In this document: piece after piece, positions 7,639 to 14,056 of the stretch
Numbering within the stretch: position 1 is the stretch's first letter
Layout: the number at the start of each line of letters is the position of its first letter
Assembly: GCA_937907585.1 (NCBI GenBank)
Contig: CALCVH010000167.1
Span: forward strand, 1-14,752
Direction: 5' to 3'
Length of the DNA: 14,752 nucleotides
Source: an uncultured Bacillota bacterium
GTDB lineage: Bacteria; Bacillota_I; Bacilli_A; Izemoplasmatales; UBA1188
The notes under the pieces: model-generated
Told to the model about the DNA's origin: nothing
Database searches by the model: none
What the model saw: the letters and a program-made list of their open reading frames with translations, nothing else
Position numbers and translations under genes: made by a program

Positions 7639-10017
7639 CTATTGTTTGGTGATGATTAATGCTACATCATCTTTTCCTGTTATTGTTATTTTTAATGTTC
7701 CTGAAGATGTATTTAGGCTTTGAGTTTTAGTAATTTCTCCAGTAAATGTATCAAAGAATTCGATTTTATAAGTACCATTATCTAAATTCTTAACTGATAA
7801 AGTTGAATTAAATGATAAGTTATGATTATCTAATGTATAGTTCTTATTAAATACATATAGATATGCTTTATCGTTAAATAGATACCCTATTGTTGATAAT
7901 GCTGACTGTGAATTAGTTACTCTAGTTGAATTATAAGCTAAGCTCATATTTCCACTTAAATCCATTAAACTAGCGTATTTTCCAACTGGATAATAATAAC
8001 TATAACAATCGTTCTTTTCAATCCAGCTATCCCACCACCAGTTCATTCCAGTTGAGCCAGTTGACATTGCGCCAGCCCAGAGTTCTTGGTGAAGTGTTAT
8101 ATTATCTGGATCTGAATTAATTTGATCAGTACCGCTATTTCCGTTATATCCAACTTCTTGATACATTATAGGTTTATTAAACCTCGAATATGCTTGAGCT
8201 GCTTTTTTAGGGATAGTGGTTAGATAGTTTTTAGTTCCATAATTATGCACATTGACATAGTCTATAGAATTCAAACTAAATACTTGATATATTGATGAAG
8301 TGAAGTCATCACCTTTAACTGATGTTGTGACCATGTGGCCTCTATAATCGTTTGATTTAATATAGTTAGCCATCTCATCATGCCATAAAGCGCCGTCTTC
8401 AGCTGTATATGATTCTACCCAATCCACTTCATTAAATAGTTCATAACTTAGAAGCGCATTAGAATATCCATATCTAGCGATAATGTAAGATAGATAGTTT
8501 TTACACCATTTCTTACCATATGAACTAGAGAAGAAATCTCCTGGATTATTAAAATGTCTTGAATATGGATTTGCGCCATATTTATTTATATACCAATCAT
8601 TCACATCATTTGGCCAGATAGGATTAACCTTAGCGCTAAACATTCCATGATGGAAAATAGTTAAATTGATATATATTCCTAAATCTTCCGCAAGTTCAAA
8701 TACTTTATCAAGTTCATATGCTTCATCTAATCTTCTATCATAGTTTTCTACATCTTCCCAAAATAATGAGAATGAGAAACCTGATAACCAAATTCTTGCG
8801 TAGTTACAATCGTTATCACTTAGTGAATTAAAAATTATTTCATAGTCGCCATATCTACGCTGAGCTGATGTGTACCACGCAACATTTTCTCCTACCGCAA
8901 TATAAGTTTCTCCATCTTCAAATTCAAATGTGCGTTTATTTTTAGATACTTTAATTACACCTTTTGGTTTATTGTTGCCGGTTACATCAAATTCTCCATC
9001 TAAAGTTTCAATCAAAGTATCTTCAAGTGAATAACTTTTAACTGTGTATGAATATGTGCCAGCTTCTATAGGAACATATTTAGCCATATAATATGGATCG
9101 CCATTTTTAGAGAAAGTTAATTCATAATTATATCCAATTTTAGAAAATACTGTTCCTTCTAAGTTTCTAGATGTAGCCATCTCTTTAACATCTTTTTTAT
9201 TTTCGTTAAAGTCTTGAGTGTAATATGAATAGATTCTATCTATATTTCCACTTGGTGTTTCAATATCTAATACAATCTTAAATTCAGTATAGTCGTATAC
9301 AGAATTAACTGTTCTTCTTAGATAATTAACATCTTTAGGTTCTAATTTGAATTCAACAGTTTCATCTACTTTATTATTGTCTGATACATCTACAGTCTTT
9401 AATAAATACGGTTCAAATTCCCTTTCTATTACATTGATATGGAATGAATAAGTATCATCACCATATTTTATGTAAACCAATTTATCTCCTTTAGTAGACA
9501 TATCGAGTTCACTTACCATATCTTTAGTTACTTCGATATAGTTACTTATAGTATTATCCTGATTATATAGAAGTATTTCGCATCCTGTTAAATCTAATTC
9601 TTCATCAGTATAATAAGTTAATTTAGTAGGAGGAACTATAGAAGAATCTTGATTTACTGTTACATAGAATACTTGTTTAGCATTCTTATATGATACAGTT
9701 ACATCGCATACACCTTTTGATTTCGCAATTAAAAATCCAGTAGATATAACCCTTGCGACAGATGGGTCAGATGATGTAAATTCTAGTTCTTCTCCTTCAG
9801 GTAATTCAAAATTTAATACGTATTTTAAATATGTAGTTTCTCCTGCATATAAATCTATATATGGATCTTTAATTAGAATTTTATAATCTTCTATAGGTTC
9901 AGTTATAGAACTTTTTGAATCTATAGATGTAGTATCATTATTAGAAAATGTAACTGTACACGCTGTTACTGATAATGAGGAGACTAGTAAAAATATAATT
10001 AACAGTATTTTTTTCAT
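7639..10017 (-). CDS. Surface lipoprotein glycoside hydrolase with Ig-like stalk, DUF5060 and GH5-like barrel
   Basis: This 792-residue lipoprotein is the larger of two surface hydrolases in the operon. The lipobox is VTAC (Cys20). A Ser/Thr-rich linker leads to a Big_2-type Ig-like domain (about 48-123, with SSDPSVARVISTGFLIAKSK) and a Big_3-type Ig-like domain (about 127-197, with YYTDEELDLTGCEILLYNQD). A DUF5060 domain (about 203-347) and a GH-A clan barrel (about 353-690) follow. The likely acid/base is Glu530 in YELFNEVDW and the likely nucleophile is Glu621 in IMYQEVGYNG. The loop at NPYSRHFNNPGDFF (483-496) and YIIARYG (511-517) are typical of the DUF5060 hydrolase group. A C-terminal beta domain ends the protein. 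The tandem Ig domains would hold the catalytic part further from the membrane than in the 622-residue paralogue. Its ATG overlaps the TGA of the upstream GH130 gene (ATGA, 4 nt); AAGGA lies 9 nt before the ATG. Substrate is inferred from neighbours only. Confidence 0.86.
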   Translation of the reverse strand: MKKILLIIFLLVSSLSVTACTVTFSNNDTTSIDSKSSITEPIEDYKILIKDPYIDLYAGETTYLKYVLNFELPEGEELEFTSSDPSVARVISTGFLIAKSKGVCDVTVSYKNAKQVFYVTVNQDSSIVPPTKLTYYTDEELDLTGCEILLYNQDNTISNYIEVTKDMVSELDMSTKGDKLVYIKYGDDTYSFHINVIEREFEPYLLKTVDVSDNNKVDETVEFKLEPKDVNYLRRTVNSVYDYTEFKIVLDIETPSGNIDRIYSYYTQDFNENKKDVKEMATSRNLEGTVFSKIGYNYELTFSKNGDPYYMAKYVPIEAGTYSYTVKSYSLEDTLIETLDGEFDVTGNNKPKGVIKVSKNKRTFEFEDGETYIAVGENVAWYTSAQRRYGDYEIIFNSLSDNDCNYARIWLSGFSFSLFWEDVENYDRRLDEAYELDKVFELAEDLGIYINLTIFHHGMFSAKVNPIWPNDVNDWYINKYGANPYSRHFNNPGDFFSSSYGKKWCKNYLSYIIARYGYSNALLSYELFNEVDWVESYTAEDGALWHDEMANYIKSNDYRGHMVTTSVKGDDFTSSIYQVFSLNSIDYVNVHNYGTKNYLTTIPKKAAQAYSRFNKPIMYQEVGYNGNSGTDQINSDPDNITLHQELWAGAMSTGSTGMNWWWDSWIEKNDCYSYYYPVGKYASLMDLSGNMSLAYNSTRVTNSQSALSTIGYLFNDKAYLYVFNKNYTLDNHNLSFNSTLSVKNLDNGTYKIEFFDTFTGEITKTQSLNTSSGTLKITITGKDDVALIITKQ

Positions 10018-11024
10018 ATTTTACAGTCCTTTTTTAGATAATCTAATAATTCATCAAGAACGCATGTCGCAACCCCAATTTCATGATCGTTAATTCCATA
10101 GTATACATAGAGTATTCCATCTTTAATAACATTTCCTGTAGGGAATACGCAACCTGAATAGATTGATCCTTCTTCTTTGATTGGTTCTAATATAGGTTCG
10201 CTAGTTCTAGATAAGATTTTTGATGGATTATTTAAATCTAGTAACATTGCGCCTACTCTATACATATTATCTTTTTTACTAACGCCATGATATAAGAATA
10301 GCCATCCATCTTTTGTCTTAAGTGGAGGAGTTGATCCGCCCATCTTAGCACTTTCAAAATCATATATAGCGTCGCAGAATTTAACTGGGTTTCCCCATTC
10401 CATTAAATCGTTAGAATACGCAATTAGAATTCCAGGAACATCTAGACCATAATCTTTATAGTTATAAAGTGGTCTTGAAAATCTTACCCATTTACCATTT
10501 ACTTGTTCAGGGAAGATGAATACATCTCTATCATCTTCAGTAGTTTTAGTGATTCTACCTAGTTTTTTATAGTTTATAAAATCTTGAGTGATAGCGAGAT
10601 ATGTGATTGAGTTATTGTATTTTAAGAAACATGGTCCTTCTTTTGGAGGATTGAACCAAGGTTTTTCTTCATCTAACCAATATCTACCTGGAGCATATGG
10701 TCTTGATGCATAAGTTATATAGTACCAATCACCAATCTTTACGCATCTTGGATCTTCAACACATCCCGCATCCTCACCATCTAAAGTAGGTGATAATACT
10801 GGCTTATCAAATTGTCTTTCAAAATTAAATCCATCTTTAGATTTAGCTAAACCTAAATAGATATGATGCATGATATCATTTTTTGAAGCCGCTCTATAAA
10901 GCATTACGAATTCATCGTTTTTATCATCGTATACTACCGCAGGATTTAATACGCATAGAGATTCAAATCCTTCGCCAATAGGTTTTAAAATTGGGTTCTT
11001 TTCATAAGGTTTTAATTTAAACAT
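10014..11024 (-). CDS. GH130 enzyme A, beta-mannoside phosphorylase or mannosidase
   Basis: This 336-residue cytoplasmic protein is a second, divergent GH130 member. The probable proton donor is Asp91 in CVEDPR, and His246 is in LFLYHG. The residues around the phosphate site differ from those of enzyme B: where B has FPRKING, this protein has FPEQVNG (Glu173, Gln174), and FESAKMGG places Glu224 where B has Gln. Some GH130 members are hydrolases in which acidic residues activate water instead of phosphate attacking, so this enzyme could be a beta-mannosidase (for example on beta-1,2 links) rather than a phosphorylase; this is inference. An insertion at about 108-140 (with PYAPGRYWLDEEKPWFNPP) is absent from B. 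The gene overlaps the end of the regulator gene by 8 nt, with AGGAG 8 nt before the ATG, and overlaps the next gene as ATGA. It ends in TGA, which shows that TGA is a stop codon here. Confidence 0.88.
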   Translation of the reverse strand: MFKLKPYEKNPILKPIGEGFESLCVLNPAVVYDDKNDEFVMLYRAASKNDIMHHIYLGLAKSKDGFNFERQFDKPVLSPTLDGEDAGCVEDPRCVKIGDWYYITYASRPYAPGRYWLDEEKPWFNPPKEGPCFLKYNNSITYLAITQDFINYKKLGRITKTTEDDRDVFIFPEQVNGKWVRFSRPLYNYKDYGLDVPGILIAYSNDLMEWGNPVKFCDAIYDFESAKMGGSTPPLKTKDGWLFLYHGVSKKDNMYRVGAMLLDLNNPSKILSRTSEPILEPIKEEGSIYSGCVFPTGNVIKDGILYVYYGINDHEIGVATCVLDELLDYLKKDCKI

Positions 11025-12045
11025 TGTTTATTCTCCTAACAGAATCTTTTTTATCTATTGAAACATTTAACATTCTTACTTGTTTTGGTAAATCTTTATG
11101 TCTTATTCTATATAGAAGCAGTCTAACTGCGATTCTTCCAAGTTCGTTGATCGGAACTTTTATTGACGTAAGTTTTGGATTAACATTATATGATTCAGGA
11201 ACATCGTCAAATCCAATAATAGATACATCTTTATATGGTCTTAATCCAATCTTTTCAAGTTCTCCATAGGCGAAGAAAGCTAATTTATCGTTTGCGCAGA
11301 ATAATGCGGTTGGCCTATCTTCTTCTTTAAACATTTTTACAATCGATGATTCACCATCGTATTCACTTGAGATATCAAATGGAGATTGAACACATGAACC
11401 ATAAAACTTTGCGTCATTATGATCATCTAGATAATTTCTAAAGCCATAATACCTTTCTCTAAATGAGATAGAATAGTTTTTATCTCCAACAAACGCAAAT
11501 TTTCTATGTCCCATTTCAATTAAGTATTCAGCCGCTAAGAATCCTCCTAAGTAAGAATTGGTTCTTACGTTATCAAATTCTTTATCGTTATATTTTTTAC
11601 CATCCACAAATACTACTGGTATTTTTATTTCCGATAAGACGCTGAATATCGAATTAGGAACTTCATTAATAACTAGTATTCCTTCGTTATTAGAGTTTAT
11701 TAGTCTTTTCATAGATTCAAGTGGAAAATCATCGCCTTCCCATACTTGAATAATAAATTTATAGTTTTCTTCACTCAGTATCTTTTCACACGACTGGAAT
11801 AGTTCGCTCCAATATGGATTGTCAATAAGTTCTTCTTTATTAACATATACAAGAATTCTTTTTAAATCTATCGGGTTATTTTCTCTATACTTATAGTTAA
11901 AGTCAAAACCCATTTCTACAGCAGTCTTAAGTATTTCATATCTAGTTTCGCTAGACACTCCATATTTGTCGTTTAAAGCAAGAGATACTAAAGACTTCGA
12001 TATCTTTAGTTTATCCGCAATGTCTTGCATTGTTATTTTTTTCAT
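11017..12045 (-). CDS. LacI-family transcriptional regulator of the sugar operon
   Basis: This 342-residue regulator is the first gene of the operon and probably controls it, including itself. Residues 4-26 (with MQDIADKLKISKSLVSLALN, 6-25) form the LacI helix-turn-helix; the hinge region is about 45-60. A periplasmic-binding-protein-like effector domain runs from about 62 to the end, with RILVYVNKEEL at its start, PTALFCANDKLAFFAYGEL in the middle and the family signature VSIIGFDDV followed by LTSIKVPINELGRIAVRLLL. Full length is normal for the family. The ATG at 12045 has GGTGA 5-9 nt upstream. Its effector is probably an imported oligosaccharide or a product of the GH130 enzymes (inference). 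A candidate operator, the inverted repeat at 12077-12100, overlaps the promoter's -10 box, which is the usual position for a LacI-type repressor. Confidence 0.93.
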   Translation of the reverse strand: MKKITMQDIADKLKISKSLVSLALNDKYGVSSETRYEILKTAVEMGFDFNYKYRENNPIDLKRILVYVNKEELIDNPYWSELFQSCEKILSEENYKFIIQVWEGDDFPLESMKRLINSNNEGILVINEVPNSIFSVLSEIKIPVVFVDGKKYNDKEFDNVRTNSYLGGFLAAEYLIEMGHRKFAFVGDKNYSISFRERYYGFRNYLDDHNDAKFYGSCVQSPFDISSEYDGESSIVKMFKEEDRPTALFCANDKLAFFAYGELEKIGLRPYKDVSIIGFDDVPESYNVNPKLTSIKVPINELGRIAVRLLLYRIRHKDLPKQVRMLNVSIDKKDSVRRINNV

Positions 12046-12076
12046 TTGATCACCAAAAGTTCTTTCACAAATAGTA

Positions 12077-12100
12077 TATAATATTTATATTAATATTATA
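12077..12100. promoter_or_regulatory. Inverted repeat over the operon promoter, candidate LacI-type operator
   Basis: TATAATATT (12077-12085) and its exact reverse complement AATATTATA (12092-12100) are separated by 6 nt. The right arm contains the -10 box of the operon promoter on the minus strand, so a dimer bound here would block transcription of the regulator and the operon. The region is almost pure A/T and lacks the central CG common in LacI-family operators, so chance occurrence is a real alternative. Confidence 0.4.
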
Positions 12101-12103
12101 ACA
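12095..12103 (-). promoter_or_regulatory. Extended -10 promoter of the sugar operon
   Basis: The minus strand reads TGTTATAAT, that is TG-N-TATAAT, a perfect extended -10 element. No good -35 box lies 16-18 nt upstream, which is common for extended -10 promoters. The expected start site is near 12088, giving a leader of about 43 nt before the regulator ATG. No other promoter-sized gap occurs in the operon down to the left edge, so this may drive all eight genes. Confidence 0.6.
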
Positions 12104-12111
12104 CTAGTATC

Positions 12112-12170
12112 TAAACATTTTTATATTTCTTTTTAACATTTTCTAAACATTTATTAAACATTTCTAAACT
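12112..12170. repeat. Helically phased TAAACATTT repeat array
   Basis: On the plus strand, TAAACATTT occurs exactly at 12112-12120, 12144-12152 and 12155-12163, with a one-mismatch copy TTAACATTT at 12133-12141 and a partial copy TAAACT at 12165-12170. Start-to-start distances are 21, 11, 11 and 10 nt, so every copy lies on the same face of the helix. This pattern suits cooperative binding of a winged-helix regulator. The hexamer (TTAACA/TAAACA, about 11-nt period) resembles the Firmicutes PhoP box. Intrinsic bending or A/T-rich chance similarity are alternatives. Confidence 0.55.
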
Positions 12171-12179
12171 AGAATAAAA

Positions 12180-12185
12180 TATAAT
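12180..12185 (+). promoter_or_regulatory. Candidate -10 box for the phosphofructokinase gene
   Basis: A perfect TATAAT lies on the plus strand with no recognisable -35 box 17 nt upstream (AACATT). The phased repeats at 12133-12170 occupy about -59 to -22 relative to a start near 12191, the position expected for activator sites. The leader would be about 84 nt. A second, weaker candidate, TATACT at 12249-12254, lies closer to the gene but lacks a -35 box and would leave a leader of only about 14 nt. Confidence 0.4.
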
Positions 12186-12274
12186 ATAAAAAATGCCTAG
12201 ATTTCGCAAAAAAATAAATTTTCAATATTAGATAATATATTTTTGGTTTATACTATGATTAGGGTGGTGAATTT

Positions 12275-13483
12275 ATGGAAAAAGGCAATTTAATTATTGG
12301 ACAATCTGGCGGACCAACATCCGTGATCAACTCATCTTTATATGGCGCTATAGTAGAAGCAAAAAAGCATGACGAAATAGATAAGGTCTACGGCATGCTT
12401 TATGGGATAACAGGTTTAATCAATGATCAAATTATTGATTTATCTGATTATTCAATTGATGAACTAGAATTATTAAAACAGACACCTTCTTCTATTCTTG
12501 GTTCATGTAGGTATAAATTAACAGGAAGTCATAATAGCGGTGATTACCAAGGAATTAAGAAAACACTAACTAAGTATAATATCAAATATATTTTATACCT
12601 TGGTGGAAATGATTCTATGGATACAGTTATGAAATTAACTAAATTCTTTAATGATACTAAGATTGACTGTAGAGTTTTAGGAATTCCAAAAACGATAGAT
12701 AATGATTTAATATCCACAGATAACGCACCAGGCTATGGCTCTGCGGCTAAGTTTATCGCAAACGCAGTTTCAGCGATTAAAGCTGATACATCTGTATATG
12801 ATAAAGGTAGAGTTACGATAGTTGAGGTTATGGGAAGAGATTCAGGATGGTTAACTGCCGCATCAAAACTCGCATCCTTAAATGGATCAGGACCTGATTT
12901 AATATATTTACCAGAAGTCCCATTCAGTAAAGCTAAGTTTTTAAATGATGTTGTGCACGCATATGGGAAGAATAGAAAAACTCTAATATGCGTATCTGAA
13001 GGATTAAAGAATAAAGATGGAGAATATCTATCGATTGAACATAAAAACGATAGAAACAATGATGCGTTCGGCCATAATCAATTAGGTAAAACAGCTGAAT
13101 ATTTAGCTAAGATAACCGCAAATGAACTAAGCGTACCAGTTAGATCAATTGAAATTAATCTGCTTCAAAGATGTTTTTCTAATGTTTCTTCTTTATATGA
13201 TATTAATGAAGCAGTACTAGTCAGTGAATATGGAGTAAAGAAAATAATAGATGGTGAAACTGGTTCAATGGTGACTGTTATAAGAGATAATGGGGTAGTT
13301 TCTTGTTCGTTAACTAAAATAGAATCAATCGCTAATAAAATTAAGGAATTCCCTAAAGAATGGATAGTTGATGGTCACGATGTATCAGATAGTTTTATTA
13401 AGTACGCTAAACCACTTATTGAAGGTGAATACCAAATTAAATATGAAAATGGAGTAATAAAATACTTTAAGCTTCATTCTTAA
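12275..13483 (+). CDS. pfp: Pyrophosphate-dependent 6-phosphofructokinase
   Basis: This cytoplasmic enzyme phosphorylates fructose 6-phosphate to fructose 1,6-bisphosphate, most likely with PPi as donor, and may run in reverse. The 402 residues contain the N-terminal phosphate-binding segment GQSGGPTSVINSS (9-21), GGNDS (110-114), PKTIDND (138-144), MGRDSGW (186-192) and SEG (241-243). The donor is predicted from two positions: Asp113, where ATP enzymes have the second Gly of GGDGS, and Lys139, where ATP enzymes have Gly in GTIDND. Both are hallmarks of PPi enzymes. Asp142 is the probable catalytic base. The length exceeds that of bacterial ATP-type enzymes (about 320). PPi-type enzymes are usual in Acholeplasma-like bacteria. 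GGGTGGTGA precedes the ATG by 4 nt. The gene is divergent from the sugar operon, so it may be expressed with it, and it ends at a strong terminator. Confidence 0.93.
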   Translation: MEKGNLIIGQSGGPTSVINSSLYGAIVEAKKHDEIDKVYGMLYGITGLINDQIIDLSDYSIDELELLKQTPSSILGSCRYKLTGSHNSGDYQGIKKTLTKYNIKYILYLGGNDSMDTVMKLTKFFNDTKIDCRVLGIPKTIDNDLISTDNAPGYGSAAKFIANAVSAIKADTSVYDKGRVTIVEVMGRDSGWLTAASKLASLNGSGPDLIYLPEVPFSKAKFLNDVVHAYGKNRKTLICVSEGLKNKDGEYLSIEHKNDRNNDAFGHNQLGKTAEYLAKITANELSVPVRSIEINLLQRCFSNVSSLYDINEAVLVSEYGVKKIIDGETGSMVTVIRDNGVVSCSLTKIESIANKIKEFPKEWIVDGHDVSDSFIKYAKPLIEGEYQIKYENGVIKYFKLHS

Positions 13484-13514
13484 AAATAAGACAAGGAAAA
13501 CTTGTCTTATTTTT
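13482..13514. terminator. Bidirectional intrinsic terminator
   Basis: A perfect 14-bp stem (AAAAATAAGACAAG / CTTGTCTTATTTTT) encloses the 5-nt loop GAAAA. The A-run and T-run at the two ends let it work in both directions: after the phosphofructokinase gene (its stop codon overlaps the stem) and after the convergent DUF1810 gene, which ends 16 nt away. Confidence 0.92.
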
Positions 13515-13529
13515 AATCATTTATATATA

Positions 13530-13961
13530 TTAAGATCTTGAGATAATTTCTAATACTCTCTTATCTTCTTCGCCATTATAGAATTTATCTAACACTTTTT
13601 TAAATACATCAGTTTCTTCTTGCGCAACTCTATTAAATATTGTCATAGATGCCTGAAGTTTTTCAATATCTGTATCTTTCGCTCCAAAGATGATATTAGG
13701 ATCATTAAAATCAAGTTGTAGAAGTTCATTTGTTATTTCTAGTAATCTTTCTTTTAATGTTTCATTAGCGTAATATTCTTTAGCTTCTTCAAATGATTCA
13801 AGTCCATAATATTTCGCAGATTGTGAAGCGCCTAATTCTTTGAAACTTGGGAAAATAAACCACATCCATCTAGACTGCTTATATCCTCTTCTTATTTCGC
13901 ATAATGCAGTAACATACATCTCATCTTGCGCCTTCAAAAACTTTGTAAAATCGTAACTCAT
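13530..13961 (-). CDS. DUF1810 family protein of unknown function
   Basis: This 143-residue soluble protein matches the DUF1810 family, whose role is not established as far as I know. The family features are visible in order: FLKAQ (8-12), the region GYKQSRWMWFIFPSFKELGAS (26-46), and FGAKDTDIEKLQASMTIF (92-109), with conserved Trp32, Trp34 and the S-M-T-x-F end. The length is normal for the family and no signal peptide or membrane helix is present. It has its own candidate promoter at 14005-14032 and an AAGAGAT ribosome site 4 nt before the ATG. It is probably unrelated to the sugar operon, being separated from it by the phosphofructokinase gene and terminator. Confidence 0.85.
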   Translation of the reverse strand: MSYDFTKFLKAQDEMYVTALCEIRRGYKQSRWMWFIFPSFKELGASQSAKYYGLESFEEAKEYYANETLKERLLEITNELLQLDFNDPNIIFGAKDTDIEKLQASMTIFNRVAQEETDVFKKVLDKFYNGEEDKRVLEIISRS

Positions 13962-14004
13962 GGGTATCTCTTTTAACTCCTTTAAAATAGTTATTCTTGA
14001 TTTA

Positions 14005-14032
14005 ATTGTATACCATTTATTTTTTTATTCAA
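14005..14032 (-). promoter_or_regulatory. Candidate promoter of the DUF1810 gene
   Basis: On the minus strand TTGAAT (14032-14027) and TACAAT (14010-14005) are separated by 16 nt, close to the sigma-A consensus. The start site would be near 13998, about 37 nt before the ATG. The element lies in the gap after the SNF2 gene stop codon. Confidence 0.55.
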
Positions 14033-14056
14033 GTTAAATAATAAAAATATCTTAAA

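Noticed and set aside
4735..10017. Pseudogene or frameshift in either surface hydrolase
   Set aside because: Both frames are intact from signal peptide to C-terminal domain and both catalytic glutamates are present.
12112..12170. CRISPR-like or origin iteron array
   Set aside because: The units are about 9 nt with 1-12 nt between them, with no spacers of CRISPR size, no cas genes and no replication gene nearby; a regulatory array fits better.
12186..12274. Riboswitch or structured leader before the phosphofructokinase gene
   Set aside because: The stretch is A/T-rich with no clear stem, terminator hairpin or known aptamer pattern.
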